From Phycisphaerae bacterium (lineage in GTDB: Bacteria; Planctomycetota; Phycisphaerae; UBA1845; Fen-1342): DNA of 64,000 bases. A program made the position numbers and the translations under genes. The DNA is taken from the NCBI GenBank assembly GCA_022072445.1, contig JAJVHV010000002.1, forward strand, positions 166,191-230,190. The letters run 5' to 3'. Of the stretch, positions 41,414 to 51,449 are shown piece by piece (position 1 is the stretch's first letter; each line of letters opens with the position of its first letter). The notes under the pieces were generated by a model. It was given only the letters and a program-made list of their open reading frames with translations. It did not search any database and was not told the DNA's origin.

Positions 41414-44365
41414 CTATCGGGAAAGCCGTTCCTCCGCCTCGGCCAGGAACGCCGCAGCTTCGGTATCGGGCAGCGACTGAGCGGCCATGATCTCGCGCGC
41501 CTTGGCCAGGCAGGCGGCGGCCCGCTCCGCATCCTGGAGCTGGTGGTAGGCCAGCGCCAGAAACGCCCAGTCCGCGACGCGCGGTGCTTTGCCGCCAGCC
41601 GCCGCAAGCCGATCCGCCCAACTAAGGGTTTCGACCGCCTCCGCGAAGCGTCCCGCGCGGTACTGGGCGACGCCGAGCGTGTTCCAATAGTCGGCCGAAT
41701 CGGGCACGGCGGATACGACGTCCTCGGCAATGCGCACGGCCTGCTCATAGACCTCGACGGGTAGATCAGCGAGTCGAACGATCGCCCAGGCTATGTCGTT
41801 GCGTGTCGCCGGCGCTTGCCCCGTGCGATCCACGATCGGCGCAGTCGAAGTCGGCATCTCAACGAAGTCAGGCAGGGCGCGGACGAGAAGGTCCCATCGT
41901 CCTGTCCGCCGACCGTGTCGAATGATGCGTGAAGTGCTGTCGCGAATCGACGCGTACAGCTTGCTGCGCGCCGCCGATTCGTGCGCGATCCAGAGAAACC
42001 CCTCGGCCTCATCCACCCGTCCTAACTGGCTGAGTGCCTCTCCCTTGATGCCGTAAGCGTCCTGCACGAGGCGGTGCTGCATGCGACTCACCGCGCGGGC
42101 GCCGGCGATCAACCGGTCGCAAATTGCAAGTGTCGTCGCTGCGGAACCCGGTTCCGCGAAGGCCAGGTTCCGCGCCGCCAGCCAGCGCATGGTCATGCGA
42201 GTCTCGTCGTCGGCGGGGCAGCGTTCGTCAAGCTGCTGGATCGCTCGTACGTAGGCCCGCCGCCCCTCCGGATAGACGATGCCACGGTTGCCGAGCCACA
42301 CGCACGCATCCGGAATGCTCTCGTACGCCGCGAGCAAGGCGGGTGAGTCGCACGTCAATGGCGAATCCAGTAGCAAGTCCAGCACGCGTTCCGTAACGCG
42401 CTGCACTTGGGCGCGCGACGGCGGCGTCTCCGGCAGCATCACCTCCAGCATTTCGTCGACTGCGTCCGCAAGCTCGGGCCACTCAGCCCGAATCATCCGC
42501 TGATGGATCTCCAGTCGTCGAAGTTTCCACGGCTGGATCTCCTCCTCGCTGAGTCCGCGCTCCCGGTCCACCACCCAAAGCGCGTAGTAGACTCCTGAGA
42601 GTATCCGGTCGTTGCCAAGGTAGCTACCGCTGAGTTCCACGGCACGCAGCAGTTGCGGACGGGCCTTCTCCAGCTCGGCCGCATACAGTCCGTACAGAAT
42701 CCCCAGCGTGCCGCGGGCGATCGCCTCATCGCGCGGACGCCCCGCGTACTGGTCCTCGATTCTTGAAGCCGCGACGTCGAGCATCTCCGCGACCGTCACG
42801 TCGCTCTGTTCTACTTCGGGACGGTCGGCCGCCAGACTCATGCCCCACAGAATAAAGCGGATTGCCGTGTTGGCGACTGCCAGATTCCCCTGTGCCGCGC
42901 GGCGCTGCGCCTCGGCCGCGTCGAAGGCCCGTCGGGCGCTGTCGCGCTCAATGCCGGCGAGCCGCTCTGCGTTTTCTGCCAAGCGTTGCGCACGGATGGC
43001 GTCGGCGGCACGAACACTGGCCTCGCGCCACGCCGACGCGGAGACGATTGTCGAAACGACGAGTACGGAGGCAACAGCGGCGATCGCCAGTACCGCCGCG
43101 CGGTTGCGCTGGCCGAATTTCCGCGCGCGATACCACAGGCTGACCGGTCCGGCCTCGACCGGCTCGCGGACCAGGAAGCGATGCACGTCGCGCGCCAGCG
43201 CGCTGGCCGTCGCGTAGCGCCGGTTGCGGTCCTTCTCGATCGCTTTCAGGACGATCCAATCCAGTTCGCCGCTCAGTCGCCGCTGGAGCGTCGCTGGCGT
43301 CGCGCGACGCGCCACAGCGAGCGAATCCAGGCTAGCCGCTCGTTCGCTGCTGCCCCGGCCGGCCTCGCGCTGAAGCGTGGCGATTCGCACGCTCGGCCGA
43401 ACCGGCGCCTCCTCGCGGATCAGCCGCTGAATCTCCACCAACCCGGCGCTGCGAAGTCGGGGAGCTTCCAGCGGCGGCGAGCCGGTCAGTAATTCGTAAA
43501 GCAACACGCCCAGGCTGTAGATGTCGCTGCGCGTGTCGATGTCCACGGCATTCATCTCGGCCTGCTCCGGCGACATGTAAGCCGGCGTGCCGATCATCGC
43601 GTGCAGCTCGGTGAACAGCGTGCGCTCGGTGAGCGGCTCAAAGATCGCTTTCGCGATTCCGAAGTCGATGACCTTCGCCAGCGGCGTGCCGCCGCCCGCG
43701 TCGCTCATGGCGACCAGCACGTTCGACGGCTTCAGATCGCGATGGATGACGCCCTTCGAGTGAGCGTGTTGTACGGCGTCGCAAACGTCGCGAAAGAGCC
43801 GCAGCCGCTGCTCGACCGTCAGCTTGTGCTGATCGCAGAATTGCGTAAGCGGCGCGCCGCGCACCAGCTCCATAACGAAGTACGGCCGCCCGGTCTCCGA
43901 CGTCCCGGCATCAAACACGCGCGCTATGTTCGCGTGGTCCATCAGCGCCAGCGCCTGCCGCTCCTGCTCAAAGCGGGCGATGACCCGGCGGCTGTCCATC
44001 CCCATCTTGAGGATCTTGAGCGCGACGCGACGGCGAACCGGCGACTCCTGTTGGGCCATCCAGACTTCGCCAAACCCTCCCTCACCCAAACGTTCCAGCA
44101 GCTTGTAATGGCCGATCGTCCGCTCCAACGCGGGTGACGCCTCATCCAACGCCCCTGGCGCCTGCAATACACTTCGCGTTTCCGCCGGCGCTCCCGCCAG
44201 AAAATCCCCCGCCCGGTCCAACGCCGACAACAGCGTCAGCACCTGCCCGCGCAACTCCGCGTCGCCGCCGCACGCCCGATCGACAAAGTGGGCCCGATCC
44301 GCGACCGGCAACTCCGCCGCGGCCGCGAATAACTCGCGTATGCGGACTCGCGTAGTCTGGCTCAT
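41414..44365 (-). CDS. Membrane Ser/Thr protein kinase with C-terminal helical sensor
   Basis: A 983-residue Hanks-type kinase. An N-terminal about 80-residue helical region precedes the kinase domain. The kinase motifs are glycine loop GEGGFGEV (94-101), Lys117 (VALKILK), HRDLKPSN (Asp210), DFGIAK (Asp234) and GTPAYMSPEQ. It is catalytically complete. A transmembrane helix (LAIAAVASVLVVSTIVSASA, about 420-440) leads to a long TPR-like C-terminal region ending YWNTLGVAQYRAGRFAEAVE and LALAYHQLQDAERAAACLAK. Such proteins are expanded in Planctomycetota and usually sit beside an ECF sigma factor; here it follows one by 10 bp. The substrate is unknown. Confidence 0.92.
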   Translation of the reverse strand: MSQTTRVRIRELFAAAAELPVADRAHFVDRACGGDAELRGQVLTLLSALDRAGDFLAGAPAETRSVLQAPGALDEASPALERTIGHYKLLERLGEGGFGEVWMAQQESPVRRRVALKILKMGMDSRRVIARFEQERQALALMDHANIARVFDAGTSETGRPYFVMELVRGAPLTQFCDQHKLTVEQRLRLFRDVCDAVQHAHSKGVIHRDLKPSNVLVAMSDAGGGTPLAKVIDFGIAKAIFEPLTERTLFTELHAMIGTPAYMSPEQAEMNAVDIDTRSDIYSLGVLLYELLTGSPPLEAPRLRSAGLVEIQRLIREEAPVRPSVRIATLQREAGRGSSERAASLDSLAVARRATPATLQRRLSGELDWIVLKAIEKDRNRRYATASALARDVHRFLVREPVEAGPVSLWYRARKFGQRNRAAVLAIAAVASVLVVSTIVSASAWREASVRAADAIRAQRLAENAERLAGIERDSARRAFDAAEAQRRAAQGNLAVANTAIRFILWGMSLAADRPEVEQSDVTVAEMLDVAASRIEDQYAGRPRDEAIARGTLGILYGLYAAELEKARPQLLRAVELSGSYLGNDRILSGVYYALWVVDRERGLSEEEIQPWKLRRLEIHQRMIRAEWPELADAVDEMLEVMLPETPPSRAQVQRVTERVLDLLLDSPLTCDSPALLAAYESIPDACVWLGNRGIVYPEGRRAYVRAIQQLDERCPADDETRMTMRWLAARNLAFAEPGSAATTLAICDRLIAGARAVSRMQHRLVQDAYGIKGEALSQLGRVDEAEGFLWIAHESAARSKLYASIRDSTSRIIRHGRRTGRWDLLVRALPDFVEMPTSTAPIVDRTGQAPATRNDIAWAIVRLADLPVEVYEQAVRIAEDVVSAVPDSADYWNTLGVAQYRAGRFAEAVETLSWADRLAAAGGKAPRVADWAFLALAYHQLQDAERAAACLAKAREIMAAQSLPDTEAAAFLAEAEERLSR

Positions 44366-44375
44366 AGCTCGTTAC

Positions 44376-44957
44376 TCAGGGCAATTGCCCGCCCGACTCC
44401 AACGCCCGGAACAACCAGGCGCGGGCAAACGCCCACAATCGATCCACTTGCCGCTGTGAAATCGCCAGCACTGCCGCGGTCTCGTCGCCGCTGAGGCCGG
44501 CGAAGAACCGCAAGCGCACGACTTCGGCGGCCTCTGGCTCCTCCTTTTCAAGGCGACAAAACGCCTCATCCAGCGCCAGAATCGCGAGCGGATCTTGCTC
44601 CTCGCCCAGATTGACCACGCTCAATGGAACGCGCTTGGCCTGCCCGCCGCGCTTCTGCCGGGCACGGGCTCGGGCATGTTCCACCAGGATTTGCTGCATG
44701 GCCCGGCCGGCGGCGAAAAAGAAGTGTTTGCGATTGCTCCAGGTGGCAGCCTGCTCGCCTACGAGCCGCGCGTACGCTTCGTGTACCAGTGCCGTGGCCT
44801 GAAGCGTGTGGTCCGGGCGCTCCGCCGTCATCAACCGTCGGGCTATTCCGCGGAGTTCTTCATAGACGATGGGCAGCAGGCGTTCGGCGCGTTCTGCGAC
44901 GCTCAGGCGAGTATCGATCAGGAGTTGAGTGGCATCGGTCCGAGCTGACGGCGACAT
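44376..44957 (-). CDS. ECF-family sigma factor
   Basis: A 193-residue sigma-70-like factor of the planctomycete ECF group. Region 2 includes YEELRGIARRLM and TLQATALVHEAYARLVG, followed by NRKHFFFAAGRAMQQILVEHARARARQKRG. Region 4 is EVVRLRFFAGLSGDETAAVL...ISQRQVDRLWAFARAWL. Factors of this group are typically co-encoded with TPR kinases and thought to be regulated by them instead of by an anti-sigma factor. The kinase gene begins 10 bp downstream. Confidence 0.9.
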   Translation of the reverse strand: MSPSARTDATQLLIDTRLSVAERAERLLPIVYEELRGIARRLMTAERPDHTLQATALVHEAYARLVGEQAATWSNRKHFFFAAGRAMQQILVEHARARARQKRGGQAKRVPLSVVNLGEEQDPLAILALDEAFCRLEKEEPEAAEVVRLRFFAGLSGDETAAVLAISQRQVDRLWAFARAWLFRALESGGQLP

Positions 44958-45100
44958 AGTCTAATACTACCGCGCTAAGTCTGCGATTCGCCAGGAACAC
45001 GTGCATTCCTTAGGCACCGCGTGTATCGGACCGATCGCCGGCCGCGCTGGCCCGCACCCGCAGACGACGCACCGGCAACCTCCGCATGGAGGCCATGCCG

Positions 45101-45424
45101 ATGGCCTCGCGCCGCATCATCGTCGACCCGCCCCATCCCGCCGCGATGACGCCCGAGCAACGCCGCGCCGAGCTGGCGACCATCCTGGCAGCCGGCGTCA
45201 TCAGCCGCTTCCAGCAGCGACACTTCATCGCGATTGACGGGGGGGACGCCAACCCCACGCAGAGAAACGCGACAGATTCCGGTGAAAGGCGCCTTGAGGT
45301 GCTACGGGGAGCCTCGCCAGATCCGCGCCTGATCGGGCTTCTCCCACGCCTCGTACAGTTCCGCCAGCGCCGCTCGGGCCGCCAGCGTCCGACCATGCCC
45401 GGATCCCAGTCCTTCCGAGAGTAA
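45101..45424 (+). pseudogene. Truncated second copy of the recombinase-module small protein
   Basis: MASRRIIVDPPHPAAMTPEQ, then RRAELATILAAGVISRFQQR and [10 protein letters not shown] closely match the protein at 33365. After about residue 67 (near 45301) the family sequence stops and the frame runs on inside the 3' end of the opposing kinase gene to 45424. No DUF2924 or recombinase follows. GGAGG 8 nt upstream of ATG 45101 and the conserved upstream GACGACGCACCGGC show that it was once a complete module start. Confidence 0.65.
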
Positions 45425-48019
45425 TGCGTGCGCGTCCGTCAGACTCTTCTCGGCCTCCGGAAAGTGTTGCAACGCCGTCTCGCAGCGGCCCAGGTTGACC
45501 AGTGCGACGCCGAGCATCCAGTGGTTGCCCGGCAACTCGCGACGAAAACCGTCCAAGGCATCGCGCAACAGAGGAAGTGCCTCGCCCGCACGGCCGCGCT
45601 GCATGAGCAGCAGGCCGAGGTTGCTCATGACGACCAGGGCCTCCTGACTCCGCTCCCCGCCAGTTTCGCCCCGCAACGCCAGGACGCGCCGGTAGATCGG
45701 CTCGGCCTCATCGAGTAGCCCCGCGCGGCGCAGGGCCTGGGCCAGGTTGTTGAGGTAGGTTAGAGTCACGGGGTGTCGCTCGCCGAGCGTCTGGGTGGCA
45801 CGTGCGGCGACCGTACGGGCGAGCGCCAGAGCCTGCTCATCCTGATGGAGCTGCGCCAGCGTTCCGGCGAGCACGTCGAGCGAGACCAGCGTGCTGGGAT
45901 GACCTTCGCCGTACAGTTTTGTCTTGCTTGCCACCACCTCCTCCAGACGTTCGCGGGCTTCGTCGAACCGGCCAAGCGTCTTCAGCGCTTCGGCCTCAAT
46001 GCTGCGAGCCGTCAAGGCTGTGGGGCTGTCGGCCCCGAACTCCGCGACCGCGCGCTGCGCGGCCTCGCGGGCCGTCGCCACCGCTTCTTCAAATTGGCCG
46101 GCACTCACCAACATGTCGGCCAGGCTGCACTGCGATTCGAGCGTGTTGCGATCGGACTTGCCCAGCGACTGTTCCTGGTCGATCAGCACGGCGCGAAGGT
46201 CCGCAATGGCGCCCGGCCCATCGCCGGCAAGCTGCCGCGCCAGGGCCAACATGCTGCGGGTTTCGAGCGTATGCCGGTGCTCGCCACCCAACGCCGCGAG
46301 GCGCTGGTCGTATGCCTGTTGCAGCAGTTCCCGGCCGCGCGGAACATCGCCCGCTTGCAGCACCGCGACGCCGTAGTTATGCAGAACCGTGAGCGCCTCC
46401 TCGTCCACGGCCCGGCCGGCCGAGCCGTGCAGAGTCCACGCGCGCTCGAGCTCGCGCACCGCGCGCGGGTAGCGGGCTACGTTCGTGTACGCCTGACCGA
46501 GCATGCCGCGCACGAGCGCCTCGGCGTCCGGCTGGCCCGCGAACGCGTCGGCCACCTTCTCCGCTGCCGGATCAAGCACCTCGGCCACGGTCACGTCGTG
46601 CCCCTGGGCCAACACTGGATCGACAGCGCCGAACATGTCGCTCACGAAATCGAGAGTCGCCTGTGACCTGGCGGCCTCGTTCCGCGCCATTTGTTCGTTC
46701 AAGAGTGCGTCCTGCCGCGCCGACTCGGCAGCGATCTTGGCCTGTTCCTCGGCGTCGCGTGCTCGCACCGCGGCGCGCAGGCCGGACAAGGCAACGCCCA
46801 GTCCGGCGAGCAGCGCCAGCAAAACCGCCAGGCCGCTCCCCACGGCGACGCGATGACGGCGGACGAACTTGCGAAGCCGGTACGCGGCGCTCGGCGACGC
46901 TGCCAAGACGGCCTCGCCACCGAGGTGCCGGCGGATGTCTTGCGCGAGATCGTTGGCCGCCTCGTAGCGCCGCGTGCGGTCCTTCTCCAGGCACTTCATG
47001 ACGATCCAGTCGAGATCGCCCCGGATCGTGCGGCGTAGCGTGGGCGGGTCGGTGCGCCGGCGTTGAGCCACGTCTTCGATCGATGAGCCGCGAAAGTCCT
47101 TCCGCGACGGCTCCGTCGCGGGTGCCGGTCGCGTATGCGCTCGCCCTCCGGTCATCTGCCGCTGGGGTCGCAAACCGCTCAGGCGAACGCTCGGTTTCGG
47201 CGGCTCAACTTCCCGGATGATCCGCTGCATCTCGCCGTACGCGGCCGAGCGTAGCTGCAATGAGTCGAAGGGCGGCGTGCCGGTAAGCAGCTCGTAGAGC
47301 AGAACGCCCAGCGAGTAGATATCGCTTCGCGTGTCGATGTCAATCGAGCCGCCCGCCTGTTCGGGGCTCATGTACTCGGGCGTTCCGACCATCTGCTGAA
47401 ATTCGGTGAAGAGCGTTTTTTCGGTCAGGCGGCGATCGGTGGCCTTCGCGATTCCGAAGTCGATGACCTTCGCCAGCGGACGGCCGTCCACCGTGCTCAC
47501 CAGGACGTTGGACGGCTTGATGTCCCGGTGAATCACGGCCTTCTGGTGGGCGTGCTGCACCGCGTGGCACACCTGCAGGAAAACGTCCAGCCGCTCGGCG
47601 ATGCTCAGGTTCTCGCGGTCGCAGTACGCCGTGATCGGCTCACCCTTGACGAGCTCCATCACGAAATACGGCCGCCCGGTTTCCGTCGCGGCCGCGTCGA
47701 AGATCCGGGCGATGTTCGGGTGGTCCATCATCGCCAGTGCCTGCCGCTCGGCCTCGAAGCGGGCGATGACCTGCCTGGTGTCCATGCCGAGTTTGATGAC
47801 CTTCAGCGCTACGCGTCGGCAGACCGGTTCCTGCTGCTCTGCCATGTACACGTCGCCGAAGCCGCCGCTCCCGATTCGCTGCAGCAACTTGTACGGGCCG
47901 ACTTGCCGGCCGCTCAGACCGTCCTCGCGGCCGCCGGACGATTGAAACAGCGGTCCGATCTTGCCGGCCAGGCCGGCGTGCAGACGGTCGAACGGCTCAA
48001 TCGGTGTTTCGTCTGCCAT
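45302..48019 (-). CDS. Ser/Thr protein kinase with C-terminal TPR array
   Basis: A 905-residue kinase similar in layout to the one at 41414. The glycine loop is GSGGFGDV (50-57), followed by Lys73 (VALKVIK), HRDIKPSN (Asp166), DFGIAK (Asp187) and [11 protein letters not shown] transmembrane helix near 400 ([20 protein letters not shown]) is followed by about 450 residues of kinesin-light-chain-like TPRs, with 42-residue spacing and motifs such as [20 protein letters not shown] and [20 protein letters not shown]. It starts inside the 3' end of the upstream ECF gene (23-bp overlap). The TPRs probably bind a protein partner. Confidence 0.92.
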   Translation of the reverse strand: MADETPIEPFDRLHAGLAGKIGPLFQSSGGREDGLSGRQVGPYKLLQRIGSGGFGDVYMAEQQEPVCRRVALKVIKLGMDTRQVIARFEAERQALAMMDHPNIARIFDAAATETGRPYFVMELVKGEPITAYCDRENLSIAERLDVFLQVCHAVQHAHQKAVIHRDIKPSNVLVSTVDGRPLAKVIDFGIAKATDRRLTEKTLFTEFQQMVGTPEYMSPEQAGGSIDIDTRSDIYSLGVLLYELLTGTPPFDSLQLRSAAYGEMQRIIREVEPPKPSVRLSGLRPQRQMTGGRAHTRPAPATEPSRKDFRGSSIEDVAQRRRTDPPTLRRTIRGDLDWIVMKCLEKDRTRRYEAANDLAQDIRRHLGGEAVLAASPSAAYRLRKFVRRHRVAVGSGLAVLLALLAGLGVALSGLRAAVRARDAEEQAKIAAESARQDALLNEQMARNEAARSQATLDFVSDMFGAVDPVLAQGHDVTVAEVLDPAAEKVADAFAGQPDAEALVRGMLGQAYTNVARYPRAVRELERAWTLHGSAGRAVDEEALTVLHNYGVAVLQAGDVPRGRELLQQAYDQRLAALGGEHRHTLETRSMLALARQLAGDGPGAIADLRAVLIDQEQSLGKSDRNTLESQCSLADMLVSAGQFEEAVATAREAAQRAVAEFGADSPTALTARSIEAEALKTLGRFDEARERLEEVVASKTKLYGEGHPSTLVSLDVLAGTLAQLHQDEQALALARTVAARATQTLGERHPVTLTYLNNLAQALRRAGLLDEAEPIYRRVLALRGETGGERSQEALVVMSNLGLLLMQRGRAGEALPLLRDALDGFRRELPGNHWMLGVALVNLGRCETALQHFPEAEKSLTDAHALLSEGLGSGHGRTLAARAALAELYEAWEKPDQARIWRGSP

Positions 48020-48596
48020 CCCTGTTCTCGCTTTCGAGCCTCGCTCGCAACCATCGCTTCGCCTCGCGCAGGCTGTTCTCGACGGTCGTGTGCGACAGGC
48101 CCGACAGTTCCGCGATCTGCCCCTGGGTCAGCCCGGTGAAGTAGTGGAGCTGAATGAACTCGTGCCCGCGTGGATTCGACGCAGCGAGCCCGTCTAGAGC
48201 GTCGCTGAGGTCCAGTACGTCGATCCCGGCCTCTTCGAACACCGCCAGCACGTCGTCGAGCAGCACGTGGCCGACGTATCCGCCACGCTTGCGCGTCGCC
48301 TTCGCGCGGGCGTGGTCCACCAGAATCCTTCGCATGGCCTGGGCGGCCGCGTTGAGGAAGTGAGCCCGGTTTTCGATCGTGTGTAGCGCCTCCTCGTCGA
48401 ACAGCCGCATGAGCGCCTCGTGCACAAGCGCGGTGGGCTGGAGCGTGTGTCCGACCCGCTCGGCCCCCATCAGGCCGCCAGCCAGCGGCCGAAGTTCGTC
48501 ATAGATCAAGGCGACCAGCCGTTCGCGGGCCGCCCCATCGCCCGCCCGTGCCGCGGCAAGAAGGACCGTTGCGCTAGCACGCCCACCGGTATCCAT
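47997..48596 (-). CDS. ECF-family sigma factor
   Basis: A 199-residue factor starting at ATG 48596 with GGAGG 9 nt upstream; the frame is open further 5' but without support. Region 2 contains [28 protein letters not shown] and [20 protein letters not shown]. Region 4 contains [20 protein letters not shown] and [20 protein letters not shown]. It belongs to the same kinase-linked planctomycete group as 44376 but is clearly a separate paralogue. Overlap with the kinase gene suggests translational coupling. Confidence 0.9.
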   Translation of the reverse strand: MDTGGRASATVLLAAARAGDGAARERLVALIYDELRPLAGGLMGAERVGHTLQPTALVHEALMRLFDEEALHTIENRAHFLNAAAQAMRRILVDHARAKATRKRGGYVGHVLLDDVLAVFEEAGIDVLDLSDALDGLAASNPRGHEFIQLHYFTGLTQGQIAELSGLSHTTVENSLREAKRWLRARLESENRDGRRNTD

Positions 48597-48715
48597 CACG
48601 CCGTGCCTCCGGAAGAAATGCGAGAAAGACGTTGGGAGTCCCAAGCGAATTCTCGCAATCAAGAGCGCGGCCGGCAATAGAGCCGCCGCGATGCTCACGC
48701 AAAAAGGAGAACAAA

Positions 48716-49378
48716 ATGACGATGCGGCGATCATGGGTCGGTCTGGCGGCATGGAGCTTGATCCTGGTGGCGGGCTGTCCGCTGGACGACTTCGGAGGAT
48801 GGGGTCCGCTCGACTATGCCATCCCAGACGGGACATACGCAGGAAAACTGAGCCTGACAGCGTCGTTCTGGCAGAACGGCGTGGACGACGGGCAGGACTT
48901 CGACGAGTGGGATGCCACGAGAACTTTCAAGACCGGCGATCTGATCAACAAGGTCACGGGCGACTGGTTCTACCCCGGCGACCAGGACACGGTCGATCTC
49001 GGATCGCTTCAGGTTGTCCGCGTGGTGACGGACGTCGAGCAGTTCGACTGGGGCTACCACGTGCTGTTCGACGTGACCGGAAACTGGTATGACGTCCCGG
49101 TGTCCGGAACGGAAGATGCAGACTACTTCGTTGAATACGACGGCAGCGTCTCCGTGGAGGACACGATGCAACTGACGTCGCAATGGCAGTACGACGGCGG
49201 AGCCTGGGAGATCGAGATCTACGTCGAAGGCAACCTGACGCGCTCCGGAAGCGGAAGCGCTGGCAATGCCGGCAACGGCGGAAGTGCCGGCAATGGCGGT
49301 AGCGGTGGCAGTGCCGGCAATGGCGGCGACAACCGCGGAAACGGACTGCCGTCGTGGTTCGACAAGAAGTCGGGCTAG
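48716..49378 (+). CDS. Lipoprotein with Gly/Asn/Ser-rich tail
   Basis: 220 residues from ATG 48716, preceded by AAGGAG 6 nt upstream. The signal peptide is MTMRRSWVGLAAWSLILVAG, with lipobox LVAGC. The mature beta-rich domain contains Asp-rich strands (DDGQDFDEWDATRTFKTGDL). It is followed by a low-complexity tail of GNAGNGGSAGNGGSGG-type repeats and a basic end (SWFDKKSG). It is probably an exported surface lipoprotein. It has the opposite orientation to the ECF/kinase pair. The family is not recognised. Confidence 0.75.
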   Translation: MTMRRSWVGLAAWSLILVAGCPLDDFGGWGPLDYAIPDGTYAGKLSLTASFWQNGVDDGQDFDEWDATRTFKTGDLINKVTGDWFYPGDQDTVDLGSLQVVRVVTDVEQFDWGYHVLFDVTGNWYDVPVSGTEDADYFVEYDGSVSVEDTMQLTSQWQYDGGAWEIEIYVEGNLTRSGSGSAGNAGNGGSAGNGGSGGSAGNGGDNRGNGLPSWFDKKSG

Positions 49379-49407
49379 ATTCGGCCGTCGCACCCGATTA
49401 GAGTAGT

Positions 49408-49436
49408 GGCGTGGCCTGCACCCCGCAGGCCACGCC
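49408..49436 (+). terminator. Strong hairpin downstream of the lipoprotein gene
   Basis: A perfect 12-bp stem, GGCGTGGCCTGC paired with GCAGGCCACGCC, with a 5-nt loop, 29 nt after the lipoprotein stop. No T-run follows, so it may be a terminator helper or an RNA-stabilising hairpin rather than a classical intrinsic terminator. Confidence 0.55.
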
Positions 49437-49556
49437 TGATTTACCCAGCCGCGCTGGCTCGCAGGGCTTCAGCTCACTTGACGCCCAGCGCGTCGGCGCG
49501 GCACGGCGTCTCCCTTGACTTGCGGCTCGAACGTCCCCGATCTACGGTTTCGCGGC

Positions 49557-50429
49557 ATGCCGCTATGCCGATTTGCTCTCGTGGTAGCGCTGATCGCCGC
49601 TGTCGCCGGCTGCGCGAGCCCACCCGGGTCCGTTCTCGGTTACGTCCCACCAGGGTCCATCCTGGGCTACATCGATGAGATACCGCCTGAGTCGGCGGAG
49701 GCCCGCGCCCACCGCCACAGCTTGATCGCTGCGAGACGGGCTGGCCTGCCCATCATCGTGCACCGTGGTGTCTCGAGGATCGCCCCAGAGAACACGGTGG
49801 AAGCCTACGCGGCCGCGATGGATTGTGGGGCGGATGGCATCGAGATCGATATTCGTCGCAGCCGGGATGGCGTCCTCTACCTGTTTCATGACGACGATCT
49901 GGAGCGATTGTCGAACGCGACGGGCCCGGTTTCACGCCTCAGCTACTTTGAATTGTTGCGGGTTACGCCAAAGGAGGCTGACGGTCCCGCGACACGCGAG
50001 CCGCGCCCACCGACGTTGGCGGCGGTGCTGGCGCTTGCCCGCGATCGCGCGGCCCTGCTGCACCTGGACATCAAGGAGGCCGGCATCGAGGACGATATCG
50101 CTGCCATGCTCGATCAGGCGGACGTGTGGGACCACGTCGTGGAGGTGAACGACTACAACGCTGATCGAATCCGATCCGACCGGCGCCTGAAGTTGATGCC
50201 CTACAAGGGTTGGGTTCCCGAAGACGCCGACCCGCCCACGCTCCGCGCGTTTCTTGATGACGCCGAGCGGCACCACCAGATGGTCATCTGTGATGATCCT
50301 CGGCCCGCGGTGGCTGCTTTTGGCCGCGCGCGGCCCGAGAGGCGCCCGATTCCGGCAGATCTGAGAGCGTGGTGGCCATCCAAGGGACGCGAGCGCGCCG
50401 TCCGCGACCGTTCGCCCGGTCGCAGCTAA
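49557..50429 (+). CDS. Lipoprotein glycerophosphodiester phosphodiesterase
   Basis: 290 residues from ATG 49557. A lipoprotein signal (CRFALVVALIAAVAGC) is followed by a GDPD TIM-barrel. The catalytic block is intact: IVHRGVSRIAPENTVEAY (His and Glu-Asn), GADGIEIDIRRSRDGVLYLF (Glu, Asp metal ligands) and HDDDLERLSNATG (second His). It would hydrolyse glycerophosphodiesters at the periplasmic face to glycerol-3-phosphate and an alcohol. The C-terminus is somewhat shortened and Arg-rich. Its stop overlaps the convergent DUF1697 gene by 4 bp. Confidence 0.88.
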   Translation: MPLCRFALVVALIAAVAGCASPPGSVLGYVPPGSILGYIDEIPPESAEARAHRHSLIAARRAGLPIIVHRGVSRIAPENTVEAYAAAMDCGADGIEIDIRRSRDGVLYLFHDDDLERLSNATGPVSRLSYFELLRVTPKEADGPATREPRPPTLAAVLALARDRAALLHLDIKEAGIEDDIAAMLDQADVWDHVVEVNDYNADRIRSDRRLKLMPYKGWVPEDADPPTLRAFLDDAERHHQMVICDDPRPAVAAFGRARPERRPIPADLRAWWPSKGRERAVRDRSPGRS

Positions 50430-50956
50430 CTCCGGTCGCCTTTGAGAACACGCACGACCGCCATGATCGTGTTCCAGTTCCTGGTCGTCGCCGGCACACC
50501 CAAAAGCTTGTCGATCTGACCGAGGTAGCGGATCGCTTCCATCTGGCGCCGGTAGACTCCGAAAACGAATCGGCCGTGAGCCCCGATGAGGCGCAGCGAC
50601 CACTCCCCCCGGGCCGGAATCGTGATGGGCCATGCGGCTGGCGTGCGGCAGTTCCTTGACAGAATGCTGACGAATCGGACGATGCCGGGGACAGCCGGCT
50701 CAACTCCGAACGGGTTCTCCAACTCCAGGCGCGCCAGATCGCCGCCGTCGCAGAGCATGACTTCAGTCTCGAACGGCAGCTTCTGGAGCACTGCCTCGCG
50801 GAGCTTCGATCGCGAGACGGATTTGCGGGCGACGAACGTGCCTGCCGCACCGACGTTAACGACGTCGTACTCGCGCAGTTGCCGCGCCAGGACGCTCGGG
50901 CGAAACGTCCGGTGTCCGCCCACGTTGACGCCGCGCAAAAAGACGACGAGAGCCAT
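50426..50956 (-). CDS. DUF1697 family protein
   Basis: A 176-residue cytosolic protein. The start VVFLRGVNVGGHRTFRPSVL and the segment VVNVGAAGTFVARKSVSRSK are the conserved DUF1697 opening (LLRGINVGG; YIQSGNVVF in the usual form). The NWNTIMAVVRVLK end is also characteristic (TxRNxxTxxKL). Function unknown. It is common as a single gene in free-living bacteria. Here it is convergent with the GDPD gene and divergent from the SMR exporter. Confidence 0.85.
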   Translation of the reverse strand: MALVVFLRGVNVGGHRTFRPSVLARQLREYDVVNVGAAGTFVARKSVSRSKLREAVLQKLPFETEVMLCDGGDLARLELENPFGVEPAVPGIVRFVSILSRNCRTPAAWPITIPARGEWSLRLIGAHGRFVFGVYRRQMEAIRYLGQIDKLLGVPATTRNWNTIMAVVRVLKGDRS

Positions 50957-51046
50957 GCCGTGATTATAAGGAGCGCCTCAGAACCGTCCCGCCGCGGAGG
51001 GGCAGAGGAGGTAGACTGCCGTCTTCGCCGCCGGAGGAGACACCGC

Positions 51047-51382
51047 ATGCTGCCCTGGATTCAACTGACAATCGCCGGTCTGCTGGAAGTGGGCTGGGCG
51101 ATCGGGCTGAAATATTCGCAGGGATTCACCCGCCCGCTCGCCACCGTTGTCACCATTGTGACCATGATCGCGAGCTTCTGGCTCCTGGCGCGCGCCGCGC
51201 GGACGCTGCCGCTCGGGACGGCGTATGCCGTCTGGACGGGCATTGGCGTGCTGGGAACCACGATTCTCGGAATCGTGCTCTTCAACGAGCCGCGCAACGC
51301 GCCGCGCCTGCTCTTCATGTTCCTCATTCTGCTCGGAATCGTCGGCCTCCGCTGCCAGGTACAGGCGCACGAAGCGGCGTAG
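51047..51382 (+). CDS. gdx: SMR-family exporter, Gdx/SugE type
   Basis: 111 residues with four transmembrane helices. Glu14 in LEVGWAIGLKYSQGF is the proton/substrate-coupling residue. The GWAIGLKYSQGFTR stretch is the SugE/Gdx signature that separates guanidinium exporters from QacE-type drug exporters. GTAYAVWTGIGVLGT in helix 3 is typical of the family. GGAGGA lies 8 nt before ATG 51047. I could not recognise a guanidine riboswitch in the 90-bp leader. The Sul-like gene follows after 67 bp on the same strand, probably as an operon. Confidence 0.88.
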   Translation: MLPWIQLTIAGLLEVGWAIGLKYSQGFTRPLATVVTIVTMIASFWLLARAARTLPLGTAYAVWTGIGVLGTTILGIVLFNEPRNAPRLLFMFLILLGIVGLRCQVQAHEAA

Positions 51383-51449
51383 TGCTACTATTCTTTATCG
51401 GAGCAGCAGCGGTCGTCGTGCACCACACAACTAACGGGGACGCAGGGCA

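Noticed and set aside
50957..51046. Guanidine riboswitch before the Gdx-type exporter
   Set aside because: The 90-bp leader does not show the paired ACGR-loop hairpins of guanidine-II or the conserved blocks of guanidine-I that I could recognise by eye.
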